The notes under the pieces: model-generated
Database searches by the model: none
What the model was told of the DNA's origin: nothing
Seen by the model: only the letters and a program-made list of their open reading frames with translations
Made by a program: the position numbers and the translations under genes
From: Novosphingobium rosa NBRC 15208
GTDB lineage: Bacteria; Pseudomonadota; Alphaproteobacteria; Sphingomonadales; Sphingomonadaceae
DNA length: 64,000 nt
Direction: 5' to 3'
NCBI RefSeq assembly: GCF_001598555.1
Contig: NZ_BCZE01000001.1
Coordinates: 62,001-126,000 of the forward strand
Shown here: piece by piece, positions 37,531 to 46,656 of the stretch
Numbering within the stretch: position 1 is the stretch's first letter
How the letters are laid out: every line of letters starts with the position of its first letter

Positions 37531-37548
37531 ATTATATAAGATAAATGC
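37531..37548 (+). promoter_or_regulatory. Candidate GntR operator C upstream of the receptor
   Basis: ATTATATAAGATAAATGC differs from site B mainly by two extra central bases and keeps the CATT and AATG ends. It lies about 190 bases upstream of the TonB-dependent receptor gene and may put the receptor and glycosidases under the GntR protein. Confidence 0.42.
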
Positions 37549-37739
37549 AATGGCGAGATTAAGGCGGCGCAAGCCGCCCGAAGGTGCAGAGGTTCAACAA
37601 AAGCATTAATAAACAATAGATTGATTTCTATTCTCAGCACACCTGCGCATGACTGCAGGCGTGGCATCGACGCTGCCTGCGTTCAATCATCAGCTAAAAC
37701 AGCATCGGCTAAAAACAACAAAAACAGAGGAGAAGGCGT

Positions 37740-40445
37740 GTGATCTTGAAGCGTGAATTCCTGCTGGCGGCATCCACGACGGTGCTGGCCCTGGCATCGC
37801 CGGGTCTGGCACGGGCCCAGAATACCGCCCAACCCGCAACGCCGGAAGTCCCGGCCCCCTCCACCGCCGCAGAACCGGGCGCCGCCGAAATCGTGGTGAC
37901 CGGCCAGCGTGCGGCTCTGGCCTCGGCGCAGAACATCAAGCGCCTCGCCCCGCAGGTCATCGACTCGATCGTGGCTCAGGACATCGGCAAGTTTCCTGAC
38001 AATGCCGTGTCGGACTCGCTGCAGCGCATCACCGGCGTGCAGGTATTCCGCGATTCTGGCGAAACCAACCGCGTGGTGATCCGCGGCCTGCCCAATGTCG
38101 TCACCTCGCTCAACGGACGCGAGATCTTCACCGGTTCCGGGCGCGGCTTTGCCTTTCAGGATCTGCCCGCCGAAGCCGTGTCGGAACTCAATGTCTACAA
38201 GACCAGCAGCGCCGATCTGATCGAGGGCGGCATCGCCGGCCTGGTCAACATCAACCTGCACAAGCCCTTCGATTTCAAAGGGTTTTCTCTGGGCCTGACG
38301 GCGCGCGGCGAATACAGCGAATATGCCAAGCGGGTGAACCCGATCCTGGGCCTGCTGGTCAGCAACCGGTGGGATACGGACATTGGCGAGATCGGCGTGC
38401 TGGTCGATGTTTCCTACCGCAAGCAATATTACAACCAGCCCGCCAGCTTCTCCGATCCGCGTTATGAAGCCTTCACCAGCGGCAATGACTTTCTGGTCTC
38501 CAACGCTGTCGGCGCCTTCTACACGCGCGGCCATCGCGAAAGGCCGCAGGCGAATTTCGCCATTCAGTGGAAGCCGTCGCCCAATGTCGAAATCTATGTC
38601 GATGGCATGTACGCGCATTACAAGGAACAGCGCGAGATCGACTATTACTTCGGCATTCCGGGTGGCGCCTCGTCGGTCAGCAATTTGCAGCTCTACTCGC
38701 CCTCGCAGGCTGGTGGTTGCGAAACGATCGCCACCCCCGCGCCGCATCAGGCCTGCGAACTGGCTTCGGGCACCTTCACCAACCCCTATGTCGCCACCAG
38801 CACGCAGGCCTTCAACCAGCGTTCGCATGATGCGCAGATCGCCACCGGCGCGAAGATCACCAGCGGCAATCTGAAATTCACGACCGATCTGGCCTATACG
38901 GACTCATCTTTCGCCGAAAACATCTTCATCATCGATACCTCCCTGCCCAATCAGACCTTCGATCTGGTCAGCAACACCGGGGGCCATATCAACTGGAACC
39001 TGCGCGGCAATGACAAGATGAACCCCAACCTCTTCCAGCTGCAGGGCCTGTTCCAGACCGGAGACACCAATTACGGCAATTCCATCGCCTGGCGCACGGA
39101 CGTCAATTATGACTTCGACCACGGCTTCCTGAAGAAGATCGCCGCCGGTTTCCGCTACGTCAACCGCAATGCCGGAGCCACGGGCGAGACGCAGATTTCC
39201 ACACCCTATTCGCAGGGCGGCGCGCCGCTGGTGTCGGCAACCAGCGTTTTCGGTCAGAACTTCTTTGAAGTGCTGCCCAACCAGCTGGGCTTTGCCGGGA
39301 TCAGCCCCGCCGTTACGCCCGATATCAACTATCTCTTCAACAATCAGGCCAAGATCAGGGCCGCCTATGGCTTGTCGACCGGCGATCCGGATCAGGATCC
39401 CACGCGCTATTACCGCGCCGTGGAAAACAGTTTCGCCGGTTATGCGCAGGGCAGCTATGGCTTTGACCTTGGCGGCCTCGCCATCGACGGGCAGGCCGGT
39501 ATCCGCATCGTGCAGAACAACCGCTCGATCAACGCCTTCACCGTCACCTTCACCACGGATCCTGCCAATCCGAAGATCGTGACCCCGGTCTCGGCCCGCA
39601 CCACCGATACGGACTTTCTGCCCAACGCCAGCCTGCGCGCGCATCTCACCGACAAGCTGCAGGCGCGCTTCTCCTACGCCAAGACGGCCAGCCGCCCCGA
39701 TTTCGGCAGCCTCAACCCGTCCCTGACGCTCAATCCGCCAACACAGAACCGGCTTGGCATCGGCTCGACCGGCAATTCCCAGCTGAAGGAAATCAAGTCA
39801 GACAACATCGACGCCACGCTGGAATGGTATTTCACCCGCTCCGGTTCGCTCACTGCGGCCTATTTCCACCGCAAGATCGACGGCTATATCCAGACCTATG
39901 GCATCCCCGAGGTGATCGGCGGCGTGAATTACACGGTCAGCCAGCCCCAGAGCGCGGGCAATGGCACACTGCAGGGCGTGGAAGTGGGCTATCAGCAGTT
40001 CTATGACTTCCTGCCCGGCGCGCTCAGCGGTCTGGGTCTGCAGATGAACTACACCTATATCACCGGCAGCACGCAGGCGCCGCTGGTCTTCGGCGGCGCG
40101 GCGGTGACCACGCCGCTGGGCAATGTGTCCAAGCACAATGGCAACGCCGTGCTAATGTATGAGAAGTATGGCGTGTCGGCCCGGCTTGCCTACAACTATC
40201 GCGGCAAGTTCATCGACTCCTTCAACCCCGGCGGCGTGCAGCTGCCCGCCTACAACGTCATCAAGGCGCAAAGCCATCTGGACCTCTCGGTCTCCTATGA
40301 CGTCAAGAAGTATCTGACGCTGACTGTCGACGCCACCAACCTGACCAAGGCCAGGGCCTATGAATATCTGGGCACACCGCTGCTGCCTCAGAATGTTCGT
40401 TTGGAAGACCGCACCTTCTCGGTCGGCGCGCGGATGAAGTTCTGA
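37740..40445 (+). CDS. TonB-dependent receptor (carbohydrate-type, 901 residues)
   Basis: The GTG start at 37740 is preceded by AGAGGAGAAG. The protein has a signal peptide, a TonB-box-like AAEIVVTGQRAALASAQN at about residues 48-60, a plug with DIGKFPDNAVSDSLQRITGVQV, and a long barrel ending FSVGARMKF. The PDNxxxxLQRITGVQ plug is typical of large sphingomonad receptors for oligosaccharides. It overlaps the start of the next glycosidase gene and heads an operon of three propeller glycosidases, so it probably imports oligosaccharides released by them. Confidence 0.92.
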   Translation: MILKREFLLAASTTVLALASPGLARAQNTAQPATPEVPAPSTAAEPGAAEIVVTGQRAALASAQNIKRLAPQVIDSIVAQDIGKFPDNAVSDSLQRITGVQVFRDSGETNRVVIRGLPNVVTSLNGREIFTGSGRGFAFQDLPAEAVSELNVYKTSSADLIEGGIAGLVNINLHKPFDFKGFSLGLTARGEYSEYAKRVNPILGLLVSNRWDTDIGEIGVLVDVSYRKQYYNQPASFSDPRYEAFTSGNDFLVSNAVGAFYTRGHRERPQANFAIQWKPSPNVEIYVDGMYAHYKEQREIDYYFGIPGGASSVSNLQLYSPSQAGGCETIATPAPHQACELASGTFTNPYVATSTQAFNQRSHDAQIATGAKITSGNLKFTTDLAYTDSSFAENIFIIDTSLPNQTFDLVSNTGGHINWNLRGNDKMNPNLFQLQGLFQTGDTNYGNSIAWRTDVNYDFDHGFLKKIAAGFRYVNRNAGATGETQISTPYSQGGAPLVSATSVFGQNFFEVLPNQLGFAGISPAVTPDINYLFNNQAKIRAAYGLSTGDPDQDPTRYYRAVENSFAGYAQGSYGFDLGGLAIDGQAGIRIVQNNRSINAFTVTFTTDPANPKIVTPVSARTTDTDFLPNASLRAHLTDKLQARFSYAKTASRPDFGSLNPSLTLNPPTQNRLGIGSTGNSQLKEIKSDNIDATLEWYFTRSGSLTAAYFHRKIDGYIQTYGIPEVIGGVNYTVSQPQSAGNGTLQGVEVGYQQFYDFLPGALSGLGLQMNYTYITGSTQAPLVFGGAAVTTPLGNVSKHNGNAVLMYEKYGVSARLAYNYRGKFIDSFNPGGVQLPAYNVIKAQSHLDLSVSYDVKKYLTLTVDATNLTKARAYEYLGTPLLPQNVRLEDRTFSVGARMKF

Positions 40446-41704
40446 TGCGTGTCCACGCAAAATATGGGGCGCTGGCCGCCTTCGCGATGATGATGCCGGG
40501 AGGGGTGGCGCATGCCGCTCCTCCTTCACCGCCTGAAGGGCCGATCCTGTTCCAGCCGGATCACACCGCCAATCCGGAGGAAACCGGCGGCTATCCAAGG
40601 GTGATCCGCCTTGCCCACGCGGGCGCCGCCAATGGCACGCTGCTGGCCACCTTCGCCCATGCCGGGCGCAAGGGAGAAAAGGGCAGCCTGCCGATCTACC
40701 GCTCGACCGACAATGGCAAGAGCTGGTCCTCCCAGCCCATCGGCGTGGTGCGCGACGCCGTGCATGGCTGGGACATCGAGGCCCCCGCCCTCTTCGAACT
40801 GCCCGAGGCGCAGGGCGACCTGCCCGCAGGCACCCTTCTGGCGGCAGGCACGGCGTGGAACCGCCCGGATTTCCGCCAACAGGCGATGGAGGTCTTCATC
40901 AGCCGTGACGGCGGCGTCAACTGGACCTATCGCAGCAGCTGCGCTTCCGAAGCCCTGCAGGTCAACAACGAAGGCCACGGCATCTGGGAGCCCTTCTTCG
41001 CCATCACTGCGGATCACAGCCTCAACTGCTTCTTCTCCGATGAACGCCCCTCCGCCGATGGTCTGGCGCAGGTGATCGCCCATGTGCGCAGCACCGATGG
41101 CGGCGCGACATGGGGTCCGGAAATCTTCGATGTCGGTATCCGCGACGGCCTGGCCCGGCCCGGCATGCCCACCGTGCTGCGTCTGCCCGATGGCCGTCAT
41201 GCCATGAGCTTCGAGAACTGTCAGGCCGGGGCCGATGCCGATCATGTCTGCTCGGTGTATCTGAAAACCTCGCCCGACGGGCAGGACTGGACGCCGATTG
41301 CCAGCCTCGGCACGCAGATCGCCAGCGCGGACGGCCATCGCCTGCTCCACACGCCGACCATCGCCTGGACGCCCTACGGCGGGCGCAACGGTACGCTTGT
41401 CGCCGTGGGCCAGCGGGTGGTGTCGGGGCCCGAGGGCCATGTCACCGTGGAGCCGGAATCCGGCCGCGTGCTGATGATCAACACCCAGCTTGGCGCGGGC
41501 CCCTGGAAGCAGATCCCCGCCCCGCTGCTGGTGGCCCCAACCGGCAGCTATGCTCCCAAGGCCCCCGCCTGCCCCGGCTACAGCTCCCCCCTGCTGGCCT
41601 CGGACAATGCCAAAGACCCGACGATCGTGATGCTGGCGGGCACTTTGGCTGAAGGCACCACCTGCGCCGTTCGCGCGGCGCGCGGCACCATCGGAGAGAA
41701 ATGA
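40445..41704 (+). CDS. Exported BNR-repeat (sialidase-fold) glycosidase
   Basis: This 419-residue protein has a signal peptide and three Asp-box (BNR) repeats: STDNGKSW (residues 87-94), SRDGGVNW (153-160) and STDGGATW (216-223), diagnostic of a six-bladed sialidase-type propeller. Overall layout and context fit GH93-like exo-arabinanases at least as well as sialidases, but I cannot distinguish these by eye. The start overlaps the receptor stop and its stop overlaps the GH43 gene start (ATGA), so the genes are translationally coupled. Confidence 0.78.
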   Translation: MRVHAKYGALAAFAMMMPGGVAHAAPPSPPEGPILFQPDHTANPEETGGYPRVIRLAHAGAANGTLLATFAHAGRKGEKGSLPIYRSTDNGKSWSSQPIGVVRDAVHGWDIEAPALFELPEAQGDLPAGTLLAAGTAWNRPDFRQQAMEVFISRDGGVNWTYRSSCASEALQVNNEGHGIWEPFFAITADHSLNCFFSDERPSADGLAQVIAHVRSTDGGATWGPEIFDVGIRDGLARPGMPTVLRLPDGRHAMSFENCQAGADADHVCSVYLKTSPDGQDWTPIASLGTQIASADGHRLLHTPTIAWTPYGGRNGTLVAVGQRVVSGPEGHVTVEPESGRVLMINTQLGAGPWKQIPAPLLVAPTGSYAPKAPACPGYSSPLLASDNAKDPTIVMLAGTLAEGTTCAVRAARGTIGEK

Positions 41705-42723
41705 TGATACGCCCCCCGTTTCGCACCTTCATGGCCACGCTGGCCCTCTCGCTGGCGGCGCCTGCCGTCGCAGCGCCAGCGCCTTTCACCAATCCGCTGC
41801 TCCCTTCCGGCCCCGATCCGTGGATTGCGCGGGAGGGGCAGGATTTCTACTTCATGAGCACCGAAGGCAACCGCCTCGTCATCCGCAAGACGCGCAATCC
41901 CGGCGAGCTGCATGCCGCCACGCCGGTCACGGTCTGGACGCCGCCCGCGCATGGCCCCAACGCCATCTCGGTCTGGGCGCCGGAGCTGCATCGCATCGAT
42001 GGGCGCTGGTTCATCTATTACACCGCCGCTCAGGATGGCCATGACGATGACGATCATCGCGGCATCTTCGTGCTGGAAAACGACGGGCCCGACCCGACCA
42101 GGGGCCAGTGGACCGATCGCGGCCAGCTGAAAACCCGGCATCACGGCATCGACGGCACCGTCTTTCAGCATGGCGGGAAGCTGTACTTCGTCTATTCCCC
42201 CTATGTCGGGCCCGAGAGCGATCTGGCCATTGCCCCCATGGAAAATCCATGGACACTGGGCTCGCCCGAGGTGATCATCGCCCGCCCCGATCAGCCTTTC
42301 GAAAAGCAAGGCGGGCGGCAGATTCTGGAAGGGCCGGAATTCCTGCAAGGGCCCGGGGGCGACCTGTTCCTGACCTATTCGGCCAGCGCCTGCTGGTCTG
42401 ACGATTATGCGCTGGGCATGCTGCATGCCGCGCCGGGCAGCGATCCGCTCGACCCCCAGGCGTGGCGGAAGTCGCCGCATGCGGTGTTCCACAAGGATGC
42501 TGGCAACAGCGTCTATGCGCCGGGGCATAATGGCTTCTTCACCTCGCCCGACGGGAAGGAGAACTGGATCGTCTATCACGCCAATCCGGCGGCGGGGATG
42601 AAATGCACCGCGGCGCGTTCGCCCCGCATGCAGCGCTTCACCTTCGACGCTTCCGGTCTCCCGGTCTTTGGCCGCCCGGTATCCTCGGCCACCAAGCTCG
42701 CCCCGCCGGGCGGCACCCGCTGA
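41701..42723 (+). CDS. GH43-family glycosidase (arabinofuranosidase/arabinanase type), exported
   Basis: This 340-residue protein has a signal peptide and a five-bladed propeller. The three GH43 acids are visible: general base Asp39 in SGPDPWI, pKa-modulating Asp151 in HHGIDGTVF, and general acid Glu210 in ILEGPEF. The family releases arabinofuranose or xylose from plant polysaccharides; arabinose side chains are the likely target here. Start is the ATGA overlap with the BNR gene. The first ATG is followed by a second Met; either gives a normal signal peptide. Confidence 0.88.
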   Translation: MMIRPPFRTFMATLALSLAAPAVAAPAPFTNPLLPSGPDPWIAREGQDFYFMSTEGNRLVIRKTRNPGELHAATPVTVWTPPAHGPNAISVWAPELHRIDGRWFIYYTAAQDGHDDDDHRGIFVLENDGPDPTRGQWTDRGQLKTRHHGIDGTVFQHGGKLYFVYSPYVGPESDLAIAPMENPWTLGSPEVIIARPDQPFEKQGGRQILEGPEFLQGPGGDLFLTYSASACWSDDYALGMLHAAPGSDPLDPQAWRKSPHAVFHKDAGNSVYAPGHNGFFTSPDGKENWIVYHANPAAGMKCTAARSPRMQRFTFDASGLPVFGRPVSSATKLAPPGGTR

Positions 42724-42737
42724 AACAGGAGATACAG

Positions 42738-43781
42738 ATGACCAGAACCCGCATCACGGCGGCAGCCGTCCTGTCGACGCTTCTTCTCCCGGGCGCTCTT
42801 GCAGCCCAGGAAGCCGGCCCCGGCAACGTTCCCGCAGGCGCGCATGAAGCGCCCTATGTCGACCCGGCCAAGGCCTATCTCTTCGCCCATATGAACCGCG
42901 AGCATTACGGCACGCTGTATTACTCGGTCAGCCTCGACGGGCTGCACTGGCGCCAAATCAATGGCGGCAAGCCGGTCTCCGCCGATTACCACGGCCATGC
43001 CTCCATCGCGAAGGGGCCTGACGGGCGCTATTATCTGGTCGGCAACAAGGGTGACGACGATCCGCTGATCCGCTTCTGGGTCTCGGATGATCTGATCAGC
43101 TGGAAACCCTTCGGCACCTATCAGCCCGATCTCAAGACCATCGCCGGGATGCCCCATGCCCTGCAGCGCATCGGCGCGCCCAAACTGTTCTTTGATCAGC
43201 CCTCGGGCCAGTTCCTGCTGACATGGCACACCCCCACCGTGGAGGGCGTGCCCGAAGACCCCGAACGCTATTGGGGCAGCCAGCGCACGCTCTATGTGCA
43301 GTCGAAGGATTTGAAGACCTTCGCCGAAAAGCCCAAGCGCCTCTTCCCCTGGGAGATGGCCACCATCGACACCATCGTGCGACCCAACGATGCCGCCCCG
43401 GGCTATTGCGCCATCCTGAAGGACGAGCGCTATCCCTCCTACGCCTGGACCACCGGCAAGACGGTGCGCATCACCTGCGCGCCCACGCTGCTGGGCCCCT
43501 ATCCCCTCCCCGGCCCCTCGCTCAGCCCCAATTTCCGCGAGGCGCCCACCATCATCCGCGCCCCCAACGGAAAGGACTGGCTGCTCTGGTACGAGCAGTA
43601 TGCCGGGGCGAGCTATGGCCTCTCGATGGCGCCGCGCCTGACGGGCCCCTGGTTTCAGGTTTCCGGCAACAGCAATGTCGCCGAGTGGGACCGCTACTCC
43701 ATGCCTGCTGGCTTGCGCCACGGCTCGATGATCGAGATCAGCCGCAAGGAGTATGACAAGATCGTCGCCGCCATGCCCTGA
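42738..43781 (+). CDS. Exported propeller glycosidase-like protein (GH43/GH117-like)
   Basis: This 347-residue protein has a signal peptide (LSTLLLPGALAAQE) and repeated propeller blades: TLYYSVSLDGLHWRQI, GHASIAKGPDGRYYLVGN, FWVSDDLISWKPF and GAPKLFFDQPSGQFLLTW. The fold resembles GH43-like and related propeller glycosidases, but I cannot locate the full catalytic triad with confidence. The ATG at 42738 has CAGGAG about seven bases upstream. It is the last gene of the receptor/glycosidase operon; a hairpin with TTTT follows. Confidence 0.72.
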   Translation: MTRTRITAAAVLSTLLLPGALAAQEAGPGNVPAGAHEAPYVDPAKAYLFAHMNREHYGTLYYSVSLDGLHWRQINGGKPVSADYHGHASIAKGPDGRYYLVGNKGDDDPLIRFWVSDDLISWKPFGTYQPDLKTIAGMPHALQRIGAPKLFFDQPSGQFLLTWHTPTVEGVPEDPERYWGSQRTLYVQSKDLKTFAEKPKRLFPWEMATIDTIVRPNDAAPGYCAILKDERYPSYAWTTGKTVRITCAPTLLGPYPLPGPSLSPNFREAPTIIRAPNGKDWLLWYEQYAGASYGLSMAPRLTGPWFQVSGNSNVAEWDRYSMPAGLRHGSMIEISRKEYDKIVAAMP

Positions 43782-43815
43782 CCGCCAAATTCCATAGCTG
43801 CGTCTTCCCGCCCGC

Positions 43816-43865
43816 ACGCGGATTGTGCTACCGGCTCGTTCAAGAGCCTGTTTTCCAATCCGCGT
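43816..43865 (+). terminator. Nested hairpin structure after the glycosidase operon
   Basis: GGCTC-GTTCAA-GAGCC (43833-43848) followed by TGTTTTCC looks like a terminator of the sugar operon. It is enclosed by a second perfect inverted repeat, ACGCGGATTG (43816-43825) and CAATCCGCGT (43856-43865), just upstream of the DUF3422 start. Confidence 0.55.
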
Positions 43866-43883
43866 ACGAGGTTGCAGATCATC

Positions 43884-45221
43884 ATGAGCGAAGGGCCCGA
43901 TCCGGCGGCTTCCACCCTGCCGCTGCGCCACGAAGGCCCCAGCCTGTCCTTCCTGCATCCCGAGCAGGACCACCCCTTGCGCGCCTCGCTCTCCACCGAG
44001 ATGCATGTGCGCAAGATGCCGCATGTGGTCGCTCCGGCGCGGGTGTTGCAGCTGGTGATGCTCACCGGCCCGCAGGATGCGCGCGAAAGTCTGGCGCTGC
44101 TGGCCCGGCGTTTCGCCAAGGACGGCCCGCCACTCGACGAGGATATCCGCTTCCTCACCCGCCCTCTGGGAGCCCTGAGTTTCGCCTGGGAACGCCATGC
44201 GGAATTCATGACCTACACCTTTATCGCTCCCGGCCATCAGGGCGAACTCTTCGATCTGGCCCCCTTCGCGGAGATTGCGGATTGGGCCAATGCCCTGCCG
44301 GGGCGCATCATCCGCTCCAGCCATATCAGCCTGATCGCGCAGGAACCCTCGGCGGCGGTGATCCGCTCCCATTTCGCCGCCGACGATCTGATCATCTCGG
44401 ATGCGGCGCATGGCAAGGCCCGCCTGTGGAGCGATTTTCGCCTGCATCCCGATGGTTTCGGCCGCTTGCTGATCCATGATCGCGGCATGAGCGGCATCGA
44501 TGCATCGCAGCTGCTGCAACGCGTGCTGGAGCTGGGCAATTACCGCAAGATGGCGCTGCTGGGCCTGCCCGAGGCACAAGCCGCCACCCCCGCCATCACC
44601 GCGCTGGAAAAGGAACTGACCGCCATCACCATGCAGGTGGCGCAGGCCGATACGGATGATGGCCAGATTTTGGATCAGCTGACCGCGCTCAGCGCCTCGC
44701 TGGCGCAGATCGCAGCCTCCACGCGCTACCGCATGAGCGCCACGCGCGCCTATTCGGAAATCTGCATCGACCGCATGCGCCGTCTGGCCGTGTCACCGGT
44801 GGAGGGCTATCGCTCCTTCGACGATTTCACCGAAAGGCGCCTGCTGCCCGCCATGCGCAGCTGCGAGGCCTTCAGCCGCCGCATCGACGATCTGTCCCGC
44901 CAGGCCGCATGGGCCAGCGATCTGCTGCGCACCCGCGTCGATACGGCGCTGGCGCGGCGCAACCGCGATCTGCTCGCCTCCATGGACCGGCGCACCGGGC
45001 TGCAACTGCGGCTGCAGCATACGGTGGAGGGCCTCTCCGTCTTCGCGATCAGCTATTATGCGCTCAACCTGCTCCATCATATGGAGGAAGCGCTGAGCCA
45101 CCTGGGCCTGCATCTGCCCGAGATCACCGATGCGCTACTGATCCCGGTGGTCATCTTCGTGGTGTGGCGCAGCGTCCATCACCTGAAAAAGACCAAGCGC
45201 GATACCGGGGCGGAGCATTAA
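43884..45221 (+). CDS. DUF3422 family protein
   Basis: From ATG 43884 this protein has 445 residues, and it matches the DUF3422 group in length and layout: an N-terminal alpha/beta part (HPLRASLSTEMHVRKMP, FAWERHAEFMTYTF), a central coiled-coil helical part (about residues 230-390), and two C-terminal membrane helices (VEGLSVFAISYYALNLLHH and ALLIPVVIFVVWRSV). The function of the family is unknown. A TTG at 43872 is possible but lies too close to the only purine-rich site. The stop codon sits in the loop of a terminator hairpin. Confidence 0.85.
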   Translation: MSEGPDPAASTLPLRHEGPSLSFLHPEQDHPLRASLSTEMHVRKMPHVVAPARVLQLVMLTGPQDARESLALLARRFAKDGPPLDEDIRFLTRPLGALSFAWERHAEFMTYTFIAPGHQGELFDLAPFAEIADWANALPGRIIRSSHISLIAQEPSAAVIRSHFAADDLIISDAAHGKARLWSDFRLHPDGFGRLLIHDRGMSGIDASQLLQRVLELGNYRKMALLGLPEAQAATPAITALEKELTAITMQVAQADTDDGQILDQLTALSASLAQIAASTRYRMSATRAYSEICIDRMRRLAVSPVEGYRSFDDFTERRLLPAMRSCEAFSRRIDDLSRQAAWASDLLRTRVDTALARRNRDLLASMDRRTGLQLRLQHTVEGLSVFAISYYALNLLHHMEEALSHLGLHLPEITDALLIPVVIFVVWRSVHHLKKTKRDTGAEH

Positions 45222-45231
45222 GCCGCCCCGG
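45205..45231. terminator. Bidirectional terminator overlapping the DUF3422 stop
   Basis: CCGGGGCGG (45205-45213) and CCGCCCCGG (45223-45231) form a perfect nine-base-pair stem. The loop contains the TAA stop of the DUF3422 gene. It separates that gene from the convergent small HTH gene. Confidence 0.75.
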
Positions 45232-45242
45232 CCTGTCGCCGC

Positions 45243-45485
45243 TCAATCCCTGGGAGCAGCCGCCAGCGCCGCGCTGAGCCGGGCTTCCGCCGCTGTCGCC
45301 TCGGCGATCACGGTGCGCAGGGCGGCGGCGGTGTCTTCCAGCAGGCTGGCGCTCAGCGGGCGCTCGCCATTGATAAAGCGGCGCAGGGCCCGTTCATCGA
45401 TGCCGAGGCGGCGCGAGGAAGCCGCAATTCCGCCAAACACCTGAATGCAATGCGCAAAATGATCTTGCTGATCTTGCAGGGACAT
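45243..45485 (-). CDS. Small HTH-like protein, 80 residues
   Basis: This short protein contains a helix-turn-helix-like segment: IAASSRRLGIDERALRRFINGERPL at about residues 20-44, followed by an alanine-rich helix. It resembles small Cro-like or phage-regulator-like proteins that recognise DNA, but I cannot assign a family. ATG 45485 has AAAGGAAA about ten bases upstream. It is upstream-adjacent to nothing obvious and lies downstream of the AI-2E transporter gene on the same strand (about 65 bases), so co-transcription is possible. Confidence 0.65.
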   Translation of the reverse strand: MSLQDQQDHFAHCIQVFGGIAASSRRLGIDERALRRFINGERPLSASLLEDTAAALRTVIAEATAAEARLSAALAAAPRD

Positions 45486-45550
45486 GGGTCTGGGTTTCCT
45501 TTCTTCGCTTGACGCCCGCCCTGCCCCAGCCTTGGCGCCAAAGCAAGCCG

Positions 45551-46621
45551 TCAGCCGGTTTCGGCTCTGGCGGCGCGTTGCAGGGTCAGGATCTCCCACC
45601 CCGTCAGGAACAGCGCGGCGACAAGCGGGCCCACCACGATGCCGCTGATCCCCATCAGATCGATGCCGCCCAGCGTGGTGACCAGCACCAGCCAGTCGGG
45701 AATGCCGGTGTCCCGCCCCACCAGAATGGGGCGCAGGATGTTGTCGGCCAGACCGATCACCACCACGCCCGAAAGCACCACCACCACCGCCTGCCAGATC
45801 GCCCCCGTCGCCAGCAGATAGAGCGCCACCGGCACCCAGACGATGGCCGGCCCGATGGCGGGCAGCAGCGCGCCAATCACCATCAGCATGCCCCACAGCA
45901 GCGCGGCGGGCAGCCCCACGATCCAGAAGGTGATCGCGCCGAGCCCGCCCTGAGCCAGCGCCACCAGCCCCGTGCCCTTGATGGTGGCGCGCACCACCGT
46001 AATGAATTTCTCCGCCAGCCTTGCGGCGATGGGGGCTTCGATCGGCAGGCCGCGCAGCACCGCCGGGCCGATGCGATCACCATCGCGCAGCAGGAAATAC
46101 ATCACATAGAGGCCGACGCCGCAGGCCAGCAGAAAGCTCGCCGCATTGGCGCCGATCGACAGCGCCTGCCGCGCGATCATGCTGACGCTGTTGTTGATGG
46201 CTTCGGCCACGCGTGCCTCGGCATGTTCGAAGCTGCCGAAGCCCGAGGAATCGAGCAGCTGTTGCAGGCGCTGCGGCAAGGCATCGTGAAGCTGCGCGAA
46301 ATAGACCGCGACATTGATCTGCCCGCTGCGCATCTGGCCATAGACATCCGCCGCCTGCTCCACCACCAGGCTGGTGAGGATCAGCGCTGGAATGACCACG
46401 GCCACGGTGATGATCAGCATCGTCAGCCCCGCCGCCAGATTGCGCCGCCCCGGCCAGCGCCGGAGCAGTTTCTGGAACAGGGGCTGGAACAACAGGGCCC
46501 CCAGCACCGCCCAGAGCAAGGCGCCGGTAAAGGCCGAAAGGATCAGCCCGAGCCCCAGGCTGACCAGCGTGAGAAATATCAGAAAGCCGCCGTTCTCAAG
46601 GCGATAGCGCATGGATTTCAT
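45551..46621 (-). CDS. AI-2E family transporter
   Basis: This 356-residue membrane protein has an N-terminal helix pair, a soluble periplasmic section around residues 90-150, and a C-terminal bundle with the conserved GLYVMYFLLRDGDR, IKGTGLVALAQGGLGAITFWIVGLPAALLWG and GALLPAIGPAIVWVPVALYL, followed by GISGIVVGPLVAALFLTGWEI. The family (YdiK/TqsA/PerM) includes exporters of varied substrates; transport of autoinducer-2 is shown only for a few. ATG 46621 and ATG 46612 are both possible starts. Confidence 0.9.
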   Translation of the reverse strand: MKSMRYRLENGGFLIFLTLVSLGLGLILSAFTGALLWAVLGALLFQPLFQKLLRRWPGRRNLAAGLTMLIITVAVVIPALILTSLVVEQAADVYGQMRSGQINVAVYFAQLHDALPQRLQQLLDSSGFGSFEHAEARVAEAINNSVSMIARQALSIGANAASFLLACGVGLYVMYFLLRDGDRIGPAVLRGLPIEAPIAARLAEKFITVVRATIKGTGLVALAQGGLGAITFWIVGLPAALLWGMLMVIGALLPAIGPAIVWVPVALYLLATGAIWQAVVVVLSGVVVIGLADNILRPILVGRDTGIPDWLVLVTTLGGIDLMGISGIVVGPLVAALFLTGWEILTLQRAARAETG

Positions 46622-46656
46622 GGTGGGTGAACGCTCGTCAAGGCCGATGGGTCCGA

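Larger units (their letters stand above)
37363..37739. other. Intergenic region between gntR and the TonB-dependent receptor
   Basis: This 377-base AT-rich region holds candidate operators B (37369-37384) and C (37531-37548) and a partial copy (CCCATTATAG near 37388). No ORF of convincing quality is present. AGAGGAGAAG just before 37740 is the ribosome-binding site of the receptor gene. The remainder shows no feature I can name. Confidence 0.6.

Noticed and set aside
40445..41704. Calling the BNR protein a true sialidase
   Set aside because: Asp boxes only define the propeller fold. The surrounding arabinose- and galactose-type enzymes make an exo-arabinanase-like role at least as likely, so no specific activity was assigned.
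42576..44579. 667-codon minus-strand frame across the last propeller gene and DUF3422
   Set aside because: It crosses two genes and a terminator region on the opposite strand and shows no conserved motif.
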